A DNA stretch of 64,000 nucleotides from positions 1,674,001-1,738,000 of the forward strand of contig NZ_JAAOYX010000001.1 in NCBI RefSeq assembly GCF_011759605.1, in the 5' to 3' direction. This DNA is from Luteibacter sp. SG786. Its GTDB lineage: Bacteria > Pseudomonadota > Gammaproteobacteria > Xanthomonadales > Rhodanobacteraceae. Within the stretch, counting starts at the first letter, position 1; each line of letters begins with the position of its first letter. Of this stretch, positions 1 to 8,504 are shown in pieces. The notes under the pieces were generated by a model, which was not told the DNA's origin, did not search any database, and was given only the letters and a program-made list of their open reading frames with translations. Made by a program: the position numbers and the translations under genes.

Positions 1-227
1 ACACCGGCGGCAGCGTCGAGCTGGCGGCGCTCGACGTCGAGTTTCTCGATCCGGTCGAGGAGGTTGCCCTTGGTGCGGCCTGCGGCGTCCAGCGCCTGCG
101 CGTCGCCTTGGTCGAGGGCGAGACGCTCCTCGATCAGGCTGGCGTGCAGGGCGTCGACCTCAACGGCGAGATCGCCCATGACGGCCGCGAGTGCCGTGTC
201 GAAGTCCCGGCCCAGCGGCGGGTTCAT
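1..227 (-). CDS. flgN: FlgN, flagellar type III export chaperone (3' end cut off by window)
   Basis: Only the first 75 codons are in the window. The reading frame begins at an ATG whose bases overlap the flgM stop (ATGA), the classic flgM-flgN coupling. The visible part is an acidic, charged, Leu-rich helical protein (for example ALHASLIEERLALDQGDAQA, then LLDRIEKLDVERRQLDAA), as expected for FlgN, the cytosolic chaperone that escorts FlgK and FlgL to the export gate. The family call rests on position next to flgM plus helical composition; sequence identity in FlgN is always low. Transcription is from the flgM promoter. Confidence 0.8.
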   Translation of the reverse strand, partial: MNPPLGRDFDTALAAVMGDLAVEVDALHASLIEERLALDQGDAQALDAAGRTKGNLLDRIEKLDVERRQLDAAAG

Positions 228-532
228 GCCTTGACGCCGCCGATCTGGCCTTCCATCGCAAGAAACTTGCTGGCGATGGCCTGGGCGTCGGGCTTGTAGG
301 TGCCCTCGGCGAGACGGGCGCGGATTTCTTCCACGCGCTTCGTGTCGATGCCTTCGCCGCGGCTGGCGGCGTCGAGTGCCTTCGCCGAGTCGGTGATCTT
401 CACGCTGTCGTCGCTCGGGCGCACCGAGGCAGCGCCCTGGGCGGAGCCGGCGGAACCGGCGCCGGGGCTCTGGGTGCGCAACTGGACCTGCGGCTGGGGA
501 GCCTGGAGGCCGGGTTTGATGGGTGTCGTCAT
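224..532 (-). CDS. flgM: FlgM, anti-sigma-28 factor
   Basis: A 102-residue protein starting MTTPIKPGLQ, with a disordered Pro/Gln/Ser-rich N-terminal half and a helical C-terminal half from about residue 40 (SVKITDSAKALDAASRG, then RVEEIRARLAEGTYKPDAQAIASK). This is the FliA-binding architecture of FlgM. FlgM holds sigma-28 inactive until the hook is finished and FlgM is exported. It lies between flgA and flgN on the minus strand and has its own sigma-28 promoter at 568-594, so free FliA raises FlgM in a feedback loop. Length is normal for the family. FliA itself is encoded at 38011. Confidence 0.93.
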   Translation of the reverse strand: MTTPIKPGLQAPQPQVQLRTQSPGAGSAGSAQGAASVRPSDDSVKITDSAKALDAASRGEGIDTKRVEEIRARLAEGTYKPDAQAIASKFLAMEGQIGGVKA

Positions 533-567
533 GGGTGTATCCCTCGGAGCTTTGTTCCGTCAGACCG

Positions 568-594
568 TTATCGGCGCTCTGACGGCGAACTTTA
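568..594 (-). promoter_or_regulatory. sigma-28 (FliA) promoter of flgM-flgN
   Basis: On the minus strand the site reads TAAAGTTC, 11 bases, GCCGATAA. Against the consensus TAAAGTTT-N11-GCCGATAA it misses one base. The -10 box lies 36 bases before the flgM ATG. It separates flgMN from the upstream flgA. Confidence 0.9.
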
Positions 595-635
595 ACGGGC
601 CTGGACCACGGAATGTGACACGGTTCGGATTTCGT

Positions 636-1334
636 TCATGGCAGGACCGCGACCGTGCCCGGCCCGCTGACGACCGCGTCCAGCACCTTGCCTGACGACG
701 CGTTGCGGACCTTGATCCGGCTGCCGGTGTCGCCGGCGCCCAGGGCCACGCCTTCCGCATGGATCGTCACGCCCTCGATGCTGGCTTCCATGCTCACCGC
801 GTCGCCCGTGCGCACGGCCTGGCGGCCGGCGAGCATGCCGGGCGTGAGAACCGTGCCGGCGCTCAACGGGCGGGCCAGCGAGCGGCCTTCGATCTGGTCC
901 AGGCCAGCGACATAGCCATAGGCCAGCCCGGCCACGTCGCGTTCCTCGCCATGGACGTCGGCGGCGCCGATGCCGTCGCCGCGCGCGAGCGGCCGGCTGG
1001 TGACGAGCACGTTCGTGAACATCTTCACGCTGACGGGCACGCGCACCGTCCAACCGCCAGGTACCGGACAGCGAACCGTGACGCTGACCCGCGCCGTAAG
1101 CCGACGGTTGCCCGGCAACGACGCATCCAAGGGAGCGGCGCAATCGGCGAGTTGCAGACGGCTGTCCAGCGGCGCGGCTTCCGCGGTCATGCGCGCGCCG
1201 GGGAGGGTACGGTGCTGTTGCAGCCAGTTCACCGCCGCCGCACGCACGGCCTCGAGGGACTGCGTGGCCGCCGCGGAAAGCGGTGCGGCCAGCAGAACGG
1301 CGAGGGTGGCGACGGCGACGGCGCGACGGGTCAC
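636..1334 (-). CDS. flgA: FlgA, P-ring assembly chaperone
   Basis: A 232-residue periplasmic protein. I place the start at a GTG whose bases overlap the stop of the upstream receptor gene (GTGA). This gives a signal peptide [22 protein letters not shown] with cleavage near residue 22. The C-terminal half carries the SAF-type fold typical of FlgA, with [15 protein letters not shown] and later [20 protein letters not shown]. FlgA delivers FlgI into the P ring around the rod. The minus-strand ORF can be read far upstream in this frame, but that part is a shadow of the receptor gene. Location between flgM and the chemotaxis genes matches Pseudomonas-type loci. Confidence 0.92.
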   Translation of the reverse strand: MTRRAVAVATLAVLLAAPLSAAATQSLEAVRAAAVNWLQQHRTLPGARMTAEAAPLDSRLQLADCAAPLDASLPGNRRLTARVSVTVRCPVPGGWTVRVPVSVKMFTNVLVTSRPLARGDGIGAADVHGEERDVAGLAYGYVAGLDQIEGRSLARPLSAGTVLTPGMLAGRQAVRTGDAVSMEASIEGVTIHAEGVALGAGDTGSRIKVRNASSGKVLDAVVSGPGTVAVLP

Positions 1335-2638
1335 GCGGCGCGCTCTGCCAGTGAGACGGAGAGGCCTTGCGTGATCGCGTCCAGTTCCCGCGTCAGACCC
1401 GGCAGCATGTGGCTGGCGTCGGCATGGCGACCTTCGCCGAGCGTGATCGCGTACTGCGAGGCCAGTGCAGAGAACCGTTCGCCCGCGGCGTGCGCGAGAT
1501 CGGCGCTGCCTTCGGGCCGCAGGGCGCGCAGCTTTTCCAGGCAGCGCATCATCGGGGTGGTGTCGAGCCAGCGGCGATCGAGGCTGGACGGATCGCGCGC
1601 GGCAAGTTCCAGCGCATAGCGAAGGCCCTGGGTGGCTTCGCGGATCATCTGGCTGAGGCTGGCGGCGTCGAGGTTGCCTTCGGTTTCGAGGCGGCTGAGG
1701 CTCAGGCGATGCGCGAGCACCACGGCGCGGGCCGCGGCATCGGCCTGCCGACGCGCCTCGTTCGTTACGCGGCCGAGCGTGGATTGCGTGGCCTGGATAG
1801 CGGCCATACGGCCCTGGAGCGCGGCCATGCCTTCGCGTGCCGCGTCGAGGCTGCCGCGGGCACCCCGCACGGCCTCGTCGACGCGGCCGAGGGACGCCTG
1901 CATGCCGGCGATGCCGGACTGCGACTGTTCGAGACGGCGCAGGCTGGTTTGCACGGCGTCGTCGAGCTGTCCGGAGAACTCGCCCACGGCCTGGGTGACC
2001 TGATCGATTTCCGCGGTGGCCTGGGTGGTCTTCTCCGCCAGCTGTTTCACTTCGTCGGCCACCACGGCGAAGCCGCGGCCCGCCTCGCCGGCGCGCGCGG
2101 CCTCGATGGCGGCGTTCAGCGCCACGAGATTCGTCTGGTGGGCGATGTCCTGCACCGTGGCCGTGAGCTTCCGGATGGCGGTGAAGTATTCGGAAAACTG
2201 GGCGTGGTTGCGGCTCATGCCCGACAGGGCGCTGCGCAGCAGGCGCAGCTGGCCGTCGAGTTCGGCCGACGTAGCCTGGCCCTTGTCGCCTGCGTCGGCC
2301 ATGCCGGCCACGCCGGTATGAACCTGGTCGATCGCCGTCGAAATCCTGGCGCTCGCCTCCGTCAAACGTCCGGCGGTGTCCCGGGCGCTGTCGGCGGCGG
2401 TGCCGAGTTCCTGCAAGGTGGCGCCGAGCGCCTGGGCGCTGTTCAGCGCCATGCCCTGCTGTTCGATCGCCTGGATGGTCGTGGCCGCGACAGTGCGCGG
2501 CTCCGCAGGCTTCAGCAATGCGCCCAGCGCGCTGGCGGCGGCCGGATACTGTGCGGCCAGTGCGCGGACGCGCGCTGTGTCGCCGGTGGCTGCGGCCTGG
2601 GCAAGGAGGCGGACGTGCTGGCTCCAAAGGAGGGTCAT
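1331..2638 (-). CDS. Soluble methyl-accepting chemotaxis receptor without membrane segments
   Basis: From the ATG at 2638 ([12 protein letters not shown]) the protein has 435 residues. The open frame extends 28 codons upstream, but that stretch has no receptor character and would cover the candidate promoter at 2675-2701. Residues about 166-203 are the highly conserved signalling hairpin tip ([20 protein letters not shown], then [18 protein letters not shown]), which binds CheA and CheW. I see no transmembrane segment, no HAMP, PAS or Cache domain, and no C-terminal NWETF-like tether for CheR/CheB. Residues about 325-435 form a separate helical region that I cannot assign. Its stop overlaps the flgA start, so the two are translationally coupled. 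Confidence 0.88.
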   Translation of the reverse strand: MTLLWSQHVRLLAQAAATGDTARVRALAAQYPAAASALGALLKPAEPRTVAATTIQAIEQQGMALNSAQALGATLQELGTAADSARDTAGRLTEASARISTAIDQVHTGVAGMADAGDKGQATSAELDGQLRLLRSALSGMSRNHAQFSEYFTAIRKLTATVQDIAHQTNLVALNAAIEAARAGEAGRGFAVVADEVKQLAEKTTQATAEIDQVTQAVGEFSGQLDDAVQTSLRRLEQSQSGIAGMQASLGRVDEAVRGARGSLDAAREGMAALQGRMAAIQATQSTLGRVTNEARRQADAAARAVVLAHRLSLSRLETEGNLDAASLSQMIREATQGLRYALELAARDPSSLDRRWLDTTPMMRCLEKLRALRPEGSADLAHAAGERFSALASQYAITLGEGRHADASHMLPGLTRELDAITQGLSVSLAERAA

Positions 2639-2674
2639 GATGTTCGCTTTCGCTCTACGGATGGTCGGCCCAAT

Positions 2675-2701
2675 AGATCGGTCGGGCCACGTGTTTCTTG
2701 A
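2675..2701 (-). promoter_or_regulatory. Candidate sigma-28 promoter of the soluble chemoreceptor gene
   Basis: Minus-strand sequence TCAAGAAA, 11 bases, ACCGATCT resembles the FliA consensus (TAAAGTTT-N11-GCCGATAA) with correct spacing. It is weaker than the other sites in this window. It lies 36 bases upstream of the chosen ATG, a normal distance, and supports that start. Chemoreceptor genes are usual FliA targets. Confidence 0.45.
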
Positions 2702-2730
2702 GTCATGCAATCCATGTGCCATGACAACGG

Positions 2731-2818
2731 CTGTGGGAGCCGCTATAGCGGCGAGAAGCCTGCGAAGCCGGGAAGCGATGAGATGGGAATCCCTTCGCCG
2801 CTATAGCGGCTCCTACAG
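2731..2818. repeat. REP-like inverted repeat between the receptor gene and cheV
   Basis: Two arms in opposite orientation: CTGTGGGAGCCGCTATAGCG at 2731 and its imperfect complement ending CGGCTCCTACAG at 2818, about 35 bases apart. Each arm is itself a small palindrome (GCCGCTATAGCGGC). Same family as the elements at 3876, 14458, 27631, 29384 and 57287. The right arm overlaps the -35 box of the cheV promoter. Confidence 0.85.
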
Positions 2819-2840
2819 ATTGGCGGCCGTGTGCCGATAC
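2814..2840 (+). promoter_or_regulatory. sigma-28 (FliA) promoter of cheV
   Basis: TACAGATT, 11 bases, GCCGATAC. Six of eight -35 bases and seven of eight -10 bases match TAAAGTTT-N11-GCCGATAA. The -10 box ends 35 bases before the cheV ATG at 2876. The first bases of the -35 box (TACAG) are the end of the REP-like repeat. Confidence 0.7.
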
Positions 2841-2875
2841 GGTTCGCGACACCTCCTTCGACGCACGCGCACCCC

Positions 2876-3793
2876 ATGGCCCGACCGCTCCTCGATACCG
2901 TGGAAACCTTCACCCGCCTGGCGGGCCACAACCGCGTGGCCATGCTGCTGTTCCGCCTGGGCGATCGCCAGGCCTTCGGCATCAACGTGTTCAAGGTGCG
3001 CGAGGTCTTGCGCAGGCCGCGGCTGGAGCGGATGCCCAGCATGCACGAGCTGGTGGCAGGTAGCTTCGACTATCGCGGCAACACGATCCCCGTGATCGAC
3101 CTCGCCGCCGCCATGGGCTACCCGCCGCTGGCCGCGGTGGACACCGCGCACCTCATCGTTACCGAGTTCAACCGCTCTGTGCAGGGTTTTCTGGTTTCCG
3201 ACGTGGACCGCATCATCCATGTCGATGGCGCCCAGATGGCCGCGCCGCCGCCTGCACTGGGGTATGGTCCCCGCGTCAACGCCGTCACCCGCATCGACGG
3301 CGACCTGCTCGCCATCGTCGATGTGGAGCAGGTGCTCGCCAGCGTGGACCCGCGAGCCGTGGAACTCTCCGATCGGGTACAGCACGCGGCGCAGGTGCAG
3401 CATGTCGGCAACCGTCGAATCCTGGTGGTGGACGACTCCCTGGTGGCCCGAACGCAGCTGGTCGACCTGTTCCGCAAGATGGACCTCGAATGCGTGGTGG
3501 CCAAGGACGGCAGCGAAGGCCTGGACGTCCTGCGCACGCTCACCATGGGCCCCGCCGCGGATCGCATCGCGCTCGTCGTCTCGGACATCGAGATGCCCTC
3601 CATGGACGGCTACGCGCTCACCCGGGCCATCCGGGAGGACGCCCAGCTGCGCCACGTGAAGGTGCTCCTGCACAGTTCGCTCAGTGGCGTGTTCAACGAG
3701 GCGATGGTGGCCCGCGTGGGCGCCGACCGCTTCATCGCGAAGTTCCAGCCAGACGTCCTGGCGACCGCGGTGCTCGAGCTCCTCCCCGCCTGA
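2876..3793 (+). CDS. cheV: CheV, CheW-receiver hybrid chemotaxis coupling protein
   Basis: 305 residues from the ATG giving MARPLLDTVETFTRLAGHNR. A longer open frame begins 45 bases upstream but adds no family-like sequence. Residues about 1-165 are a CheW domain (LLFRLGDRQAFGINVFKVRE; FDYRGNTIPVIDLAAAMG). Residues about 180-305 are a receiver domain (RRILVVDDSLVARTQLVDLF; phospho-acceptor Asp in VVSDIEMPSMDGY). CheV couples receptors to CheA and acts as a phosphate-tuned adaptor. It is divergent from the receptor gene and has a sigma-28 promoter. In Pseudomonas cheV is followed by cheR; here no cheR is seen. Confidence 0.95.
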   Translation: MARPLLDTVETFTRLAGHNRVAMLLFRLGDRQAFGINVFKVREVLRRPRLERMPSMHELVAGSFDYRGNTIPVIDLAAAMGYPPLAAVDTAHLIVTEFNRSVQGFLVSDVDRIIHVDGAQMAAPPPALGYGPRVNAVTRIDGDLLAIVDVEQVLASVDPRAVELSDRVQHAAQVQHVGNRRILVVDDSLVARTQLVDLFRKMDLECVVAKDGSEGLDVLRTLTMGPAADRIALVVSDIEMPSMDGYALTRAIREDAQLRHVKVLLHSSLSGVFNEAMVARVGADRFIAKFQPDVLATAVLELLPA

Positions 3794-3875
3794 CCGGTCT
3801 TTATGTGGGAGCAACTGTCTTTTTCAGAAGCCCTCCCCAAGCACAGAGATTTTCCCCACAAGCTGGCGAGCTTTG

Positions 3876-3979
3876 TGTGGGAGCCGCTTCAGCGGCGATG
3901 GGTGCTCGCGGCGGGGTTGCCCGCTGCCGCGGGATCGCCGGCATAGCCGGCTCCCACAGGGTCTGACGTCTCCCACAGG
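3876..3979. repeat. REP-like inverted repeat downstream of cheV
   Basis: Left arm GTGTGGGAGCCGCTTCAGCG at 3876, then a GC hairpin (CCCGCTGCCGCGGG), then right arm ATCGCCGGCATAGCCGGCTC ending CCCACAGG at 3960. The last bases are duplicated as CTCCCACAGGG at 3969-3979. The arrangement (arm, GC hairpin, opposite arm) recurs at 57287 and in altered order at 29384. Confidence 0.85.
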
Positions 3980-4110
3980 GCCTGACAGCTTCGTGCACGG
4001 CGGTTCTCCGTCACCTGGCGATTCCTGGGTGCGTCGGATTTCCGGCGCCCCACTTTCCCTTTCGCCCTGAAACGGCGCTACCAAGCCATTTCACACCCTC
4101 ATCCGGGGCG

Positions 4111-4126
4111 TGGCACGCGAATTGCT
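4111..4126 (+). promoter_or_regulatory. sigma-54 promoter of the flgBCDEFGHIJKL operon
   Basis: TGGCAC, 5 bases, TTGCT is a perfect -24/-12 element. Predicted start of transcription is about 12 bases downstream, leaving a short leader to the flgB ATG at 4163. FleQ is the expected activator. Confidence 0.92.
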
Positions 4127-4162
4127 CCATCCCCTCGCCAAGGTCACGAGGGGAGAGAGCCC

Positions 4163-4582
4163 ATGATCGACAAACCCGATGCATTGTTCGGTGTGCACGC
4201 ACAGGCCCTCGGCCTGTGGCAGCGGCGTGCCGAGGTGATCTCCTCCAATCTCGCCAATGCCGACACTCCCGGCTTCCTCGCGCGCGACCTCGATTTCCGC
4301 AAGGCGATGCAGGCGGCCACGGGCGCGACCGAAGCCGGTTCGCTGCCCATGACGGCGACGGAGCCGGGGCACATCGGCGGCAATCCGGCCGTCGCCCTGG
4401 CGCAGGCCGACAAGCTGGCCTATCGCGCGGAAACCCAGCCCACGATGGACGGCAACACCGTCGACACCCAGGTCGAGCAGGCCCAGTTCGCCGCGAACGC
4501 CATCCACTACCAGGCCTCGCTCGGCTTCATCAACGGCCAGATCCACACCATGCGGCTGGCCATCACCGGATCCTCCTCATGA
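4163..4582 (+). CDS. flgB: FlgB, proximal rod protein
   Basis: 139 residues starting MIDKPDALFGVHAQALGLWQ. The N-terminal rod motif SSNLANADTPGFLARDLDF is near residues 29-47, and the hydrophobic C-terminal helix that joins the rod's coiled-coil core ends the protein. FlgB is part of the proximal rod joining the MS ring to the distal rod and is exported by the flagellar type III system. First gene of the rod/hook operon, with a strong Shine-Dalgarno (GGGGAGAG) and the sigma-54 promoter just upstream. Stop overlaps the flgC start (ATGA). Length is typical. Confidence 0.96.
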   Translation: MIDKPDALFGVHAQALGLWQRRAEVISSNLANADTPGFLARDLDFRKAMQAATGATEAGSLPMTATEPGHIGGNPAVALAQADKLAYRAETQPTMDGNTVDTQVEQAQFAANAIHYQASLGFINGQIHTMRLAITGSSS

Positions 4583-4992
4583 GCCTGCTGAAGATCTTCG
4601 ACGTCGCCGGTTCGGGCATGGCTGCGCAGTCCGCCCGCCTCAACACCACCGCGAGCAACATGGCCAACGCCGACAGCCTTGCCGGCAGCGAAGCCGCGGC
4701 CTATCGCGCGAAGCAGCCGCTCTTCTCGGCGGTGCAGCAGCAGATCAACGGCCAGTTGGAAAACGCAGGCGTGCGCACGCTCGGTGTCACCGAAAGCCAG
4801 GCGCCGATCCAGTCGCGCTACGAGCCGTCCAACCCGATCGCCGATGCCAACGGCTACGTGTATTCGAGCAACGTCAATCCGGTCGACGAGCTGGTCAACA
4901 TGATCTCCGCGTCGCGCTCCTATCAGAACAACGTCGAGGTCATGAACAGCGCCAAGCAGCTCATGCAGAAGACGCTGGATCTCGGCAAATAA
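4579..4992 (+). CDS. flgC: FlgC, proximal rod protein
   Basis: 137 residues from the ATG overlapping the flgB stop (MSLLKIFDVAGSGMAAQSAR). The rod signature NTTASNMANADSLAG lies near residues 24-38, and the C-terminal motif NPVDELVNMISASRSYQNNV is the conserved D0 helix of rod and hook proteins. FlgC stacks with FlgB and FlgF in the proximal rod. A longer open frame upstream overlaps flgB out of frame and is a shadow. Confidence 0.96.
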   Translation: MSLLKIFDVAGSGMAAQSARLNTTASNMANADSLAGSEAAAYRAKQPLFSAVQQQINGQLENAGVRTLGVTESQAPIQSRYEPSNPIADANGYVYSSNVNPVDELVNMISASRSYQNNVEVMNSAKQLMQKTLDLGK

Positions 4993-5000
4993 GGATTCCC

Positions 5001-5648
5001 ATGGCAGTCGATTCCATCAACGGCAATTCCTCCGGGCAACAGTCGTCGTCCAGCCAGTTGCAGCAGCAGACGCTGAGCCAGTCGGACTTCCTGAAGCTCA
5101 TGGTCACGCAGATGACCAACCAGGACCCGACCAAGCCCATGGATTCCACCCAGATGGTGGCGCAGATGGCGCAGTTCTCTCAGGTGGCCGCCACCCAGGA
5201 ACTGCAGCAGTCGTTCGATTCGCTGGCCACGAACCTGTCCGGCGACCAGTTCGTGCGAGCCGCGTCGCTGGTGGGACAGGAAGTGCTGGTGCCTTCCTCC
5301 GCCGGCAAGCTGGCGGACGGCACGCTCAACGGCGCCGTGAACGTCGGTACCTCCGGCACCTACGTGAACGTGCAGGTGAAGGACCAGGCGGGCACCGTTG
5401 TCCGCACCATCTCCCTCGGCCAGCCCGACGCCGGCCTCGTGAAGTTCTCCTGGGACGGCAAGTCCGACGACGGCACGCAGTTGAACGACGGCGTTTACCA
5501 GATCTCCGCAACTTCCGGCGGAACCGCGATCGACACGTTCGTTCGTGGAAAGGTGGAAGGCGTGGGTGCCTCGGGCACCGACGGTACGTACCTGCAGGTG
5601 GCCGGCTACGGCGGCGCCCTGCTCAGTCAGATCGCGCAAATCCTGTAA
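5001..5648 (+). CDS. flgD: FlgD, hook cap / hook assembly scaffold
   Basis: 215 residues. The conserved N-terminal FlgD motif SQSDFLKLMVTQMTNQDPTK lies at about residues 27-46, followed by MDSTQMVAQMAQFSQ. The C-terminal half has the FlgD Ig/tudor-like layout (FSWDGKSDDGTQLNDGVYQI). FlgD caps the growing hook and is discarded when the hook is complete. It follows flgC by 8 bases and precedes flgE, the usual order. Confidence 0.96.
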   Translation: MAVDSINGNSSGQQSSSSQLQQQTLSQSDFLKLMVTQMTNQDPTKPMDSTQMVAQMAQFSQVAATQELQQSFDSLATNLSGDQFVRAASLVGQEVLVPSSAGKLADGTLNGAVNVGTSGTYVNVQVKDQAGTVVRTISLGQPDAGLVKFSWDGKSDDGTQLNDGVYQISATSGGTAIDTFVRGKVEGVGASGTDGTYLQVAGYGGALLSQIAQIL

Positions 5649-5668
5649 GTCCAGCGAGGAAACCCATC

Positions 5669-6895
5669 ATGCCATTCGAAATTGCCCTCAGCGGCATCAA
5701 CGCGGCGTCTTCCGACCTGGAAGTCACCGCCAACAACATCGCCAACGTGAACACCGTGGGCTTCAAGGGCTCGCGCGCCGAGTTCTCGCAGGTCTACTCC
5801 GTGGCGGGCGAGAACCTTTCCGCCAATGCCGCCGGCAGCGGTGTGCGCCTGACCAACATCGCCCAGCAGTTCAGCGACGGCAACCTCACGCAGACCGGCA
5901 ATTCGTACGACTTCGGTCTCAGCGGCGCGGGCTTCTTCACCATCCGCGACGGTGCCGGCTATTCGTATACCCGCGCCGGCAACTTCCACCCGGACGACCA
6001 GGGCAACATCGTCACGGCCACGGGTCAGTTCGTGCAGGCGTATCCGCCGTCGGCGGCGGGCGGTTTCGACATCAGCGCCCTTACCGATCTCAAGATCACC
6101 AACGGTTCCAGCCCGGCCAAGGCCAGCACCAAGGTGTCGCTCACCGCGAACCTTTCCGCCAACGCCAAGGCACCGACCGGCGGCGCGTTCGATCCCACGA
6201 ACGACCAGACGTACAACTACCTGTCCACGTTCCAGTCGTACGACTCGCTGGGTGCCACCCACACCACGAACATCTACTACGTGAAGGACGCCACCAATCC
6301 GAACACGTGGAACGCGTACATGACCATGGACGGCACGCAGGTTGGCACGGCACAGCCCATCGCGTTCAGCTCCGGCGGTGCGATCGTCACGCCGGCCAAC
6401 GGCCAGCTCACCTTCGGCGCGGTGTCGCCCAATCCCGGCGCCGCTCCGCTGAACGTGGCGGTCGATGTCACCAAGATCACCCAGTTCGGCGACAACTACG
6501 CCACCACCGCGGCACCGACCGACGGCTACGCGGCAGGCAAGTTCTCGAAGATCGACGTGGCGAAGGACGGCACCGTCTCGGCCATCTATTCCAATGGCGT
6601 GTCCACGCCGCTCGGCCAGCTGGCGATCGCCACTTTCGCGAACAACCAGGGCCTGCGCCAGCTCAACGACACCAACTGGGTGCCCTCGTCGGAATCGGGC
6701 CAACCCATCCGCGGCGTGGCCAACTCGGGCGACGTGGGCACGGTACAGGCGGGCCAGCTCGAAGCGTCCAACACGGCCGACCTCACCGCGCAGCTGGTCA
6801 ACATGATCAAGGCGCAGCGCAACTACCAGGCGAACGCGCAGGTCATCTCGACCGACGACAAGCTGACCCAGACCATCATCAACATCCGCAACTAA
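5669..6895 (+). CDS. flgE: FlgE, hook protein
   Basis: 408 residues. N-terminal D0 motif NNIANVNTVGFKGSRAEFS near residues 26-44 and C-terminal D0 motif LVNMIKAQRNYQANAQVIST at the end bracket a variable middle (domains D1-D2). FlgE polymerises under the FlgD cap into the universal joint between rod and filament. Length is normal. Two large overlapping open frames (one on each strand) run through this region; they are shadows caused by the GC-rich codon use. Confidence 0.97.
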   Translation: MPFEIALSGINAASSDLEVTANNIANVNTVGFKGSRAEFSQVYSVAGENLSANAAGSGVRLTNIAQQFSDGNLTQTGNSYDFGLSGAGFFTIRDGAGYSYTRAGNFHPDDQGNIVTATGQFVQAYPPSAAGGFDISALTDLKITNGSSPAKASTKVSLTANLSANAKAPTGGAFDPTNDQTYNYLSTFQSYDSLGATHTTNIYYVKDATNPNTWNAYMTMDGTQVGTAQPIAFSSGGAIVTPANGQLTFGAVSPNPGAAPLNVAVDVTKITQFGDNYATTAAPTDGYAAGKFSKIDVAKDGTVSAIYSNGVSTPLGQLAIATFANNQGLRQLNDTNWVPSSESGQPIRGVANSGDVGTVQAGQLEASNTADLTAQLVNMIKAQRNYQANAQVISTDDKLTQTIINIRN

Positions 6896-6907
6896 GCGAG
6901 CCCCCCC

Positions 6908-7648
6908 ATGGACCGCTCCGTATATGTCGCGATGACCGGCGCCTCGCAGATCATGAGGGCGCAGGCCGAAGTGGCCCACAACCTCGCCAACGCCAACACC
7001 ATTGGCTTCAAGGCGGAACTGTCGGCGTTCCAGAGCCTGCCCGTGCAGGGCGATGGCCTGCAGACGCGCATCAACGGTGTGGCCCAGGGTACGGGGTGGG
7101 ACACCACCGCCGGCAACCAGATGGAAACCGGCAACGATCTCGACGTGGCGGTGCAGGGCGACGGCTGGATAGCGGTACAGACGCCGGACGGCACGGAAGG
7201 CTATACGCGTGCCGGCAACCTGCGCATCGATGCCGACGGATTGTTGACGGACGCCAAGGGCAACGCCGTCCTGGGCGGTGGCGGTCCCATCACCATCCCG
7301 CAGGCATCCAGCGTGAAGATCGGCGCGGACGGCACGATTTCGGTCGTGCCGCTCGGCGAATCGCCGGCGACGGTGGCCACCACCGACCGGATCAAGCTGG
7401 TCAACCCAGGCAACGACCAGCTCACCTATGCCTCCGACGGCCTGATGCATATGCGCGACGGCAGCCAGGCGCCCGCCGACGCGGGTGTGAAGCTCGTCTC
7501 CGGCGCGGTGGAAAGCAGCAACGTCAACCCATCCGACGTGCTGGTGAAGATGATCTCGCTCTCACGCGAGTTCGAGATGCAGGTCCGTTCGATCAAGACG
7601 GCCGACGAGAACGCCCAGTCGGCATCGAAATTGCTACAGGTGGGATAA
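6908..7648 (+). CDS. flgF: FlgF, proximal rod protein
   Basis: 246 residues starting MDRSVYVAMTGASQIMRAQA, with the rod motif VAHNLANANTIGFKAELSAF at about residues 22-41 and the C-terminal D0 motif NPSDVLVKMISLSREFEMQV. FlgF is a rod protein of the FlgE/FlgG superfamily. It follows flgE after 12 bases. Confidence 0.96.
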   Translation: MDRSVYVAMTGASQIMRAQAEVAHNLANANTIGFKAELSAFQSLPVQGDGLQTRINGVAQGTGWDTTAGNQMETGNDLDVAVQGDGWIAVQTPDGTEGYTRAGNLRIDADGLLTDAKGNAVLGGGGPITIPQASSVKIGADGTISVVPLGESPATVATTDRIKLVNPGNDQLTYASDGLMHMRDGSQAPADAGVKLVSGAVESSNVNPSDVLVKMISLSREFEMQVRSIKTADENAQSASKLLQVG

Positions 7649-7710
7649 CCACCGCCGCGCGACGCCATTCCGTCGCCGGCACGTAAAGCGCCCGCGCGCA
7701 GGAGTCAACG

Positions 7711-8496
7711 ATGTTCACGTCCCTCTGGATCGCCAAGACCGGCCTCGATGCGCAGCAGACGCGCATGGATGTCGTGTCGAACAACCTCGCCAACACCAAC
7801 ACCACCGCCTTCAAGCGTTCGCGTGCCGAGTTCGAGGACCTGTCCTACCAGAACCGTGGCCAGGCCGGCGCGCAGACGACGGAGCAGACCCAGTCGCCCA
7901 CCGGCTTCATGATCGGCACGGGCGTACGCGTGGTCGGCACGCAGAAGATGTTCGACGATGGCGGCGTGCAGCAGACGGGCAACCCGCTGGACGTGCGCAT
8001 CGAGGGTCGCGGATTCCTCCAGGTGACCATGCCCGACGGCACCGTGGGCTACACGCGCGACGGCGCGCTGAAGCAGGACCAGGACGGCCAGATCGTCACC
8101 AACGATGGCTACCCCATCGAGCCGGCCATCACCATTCCGGCCAATGCGAAGACGATCACCATCGGCAAGGACGGCACGGTGAGTGTCACGACCGCGGCCA
8201 GCGCGGCCTCGCAGCAGATCGGCACCATCCAGCTCGCCGACTTCGTGAACCCAGCCGGCCTCGAGCCGCGCGGCGACAACATGTACCTGGAAACGGCGGC
8301 CAGTGGCGCGCCGCAGACGGGCACGGCCGGGCTCAACGGCCTAGGCACCCTCGAACAGAACTCCCTCGAAACGTCGAACGTCAACGTGGTCGAGGAAATG
8401 GTGAACATGATCGAGACGCAGCGCGCCTACGAGATGAACTCGAAGGCGATCTCGGCGGCCGACCAGATGCTGCAGTTCATCTCCAACAAGACCTGA
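7711..8496 (+). CDS. flgG: FlgG, distal rod protein
   Basis: 261 residues, the usual size. Starts [20 protein letters not shown], with the distal-rod motif [20 protein letters not shown] at residues about 23-42 and the C-terminal motif [20 protein letters not shown]. FlgG forms the straight distal rod that crosses the P and L rings. A gap of 62 bases separates it from flgF; I see no promoter there. Confidence 0.97.
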   Translation: MFTSLWIAKTGLDAQQTRMDVVSNNLANTNTTAFKRSRAEFEDLSYQNRGQAGAQTTEQTQSPTGFMIGTGVRVVGTQKMFDDGGVQQTGNPLDVRIEGRGFLQVTMPDGTVGYTRDGALKQDQDGQIVTNDGYPIEPAITIPANAKTITIGKDGTVSVTTAASAASQQIGTIQLADFVNPAGLEPRGDNMYLETAASGAPQTGTAGLNGLGTLEQNSLETSNVNVVEEMVNMIETQRAYEMNSKAISAADQMLQFISNKT

Positions 8497-8504
8497 GACA
8501 CCCC

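Larger units (their letters stand above)
3794..4162. other. Intergenic region between cheV and flgB (369 bases)
   Basis: No gene. It holds a degenerate half REP copy just after cheV (TGTGGGAGCAACTGTC from about 3804), a paired REP-like element at 3876-3979, and the sigma-54 promoter of the rod/hook operon at 4111. The stretch 3980-4110 has isolated TGAC/GTCA words but no convincing site. A strong ribosome site (GGGGAGAG) lies just before flgB. Confidence 0.7.

Noticed and set aside
636-2627. 663-residue minus-strand protein containing FlgA
   Set aside because: Only the last 232 residues are FlgA. The upstream part is an out-of-frame reading of the chemoreceptor gene, and the signal peptide fits a start at 1334.
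5545-7686. 713-codon plus-strand frame and 607-codon minus-strand frame over flgE-flgF
   Set aside because: Both overlap well-supported hook and rod genes in another frame and show only shadow composition (Arg, His, Gly, Gln runs).
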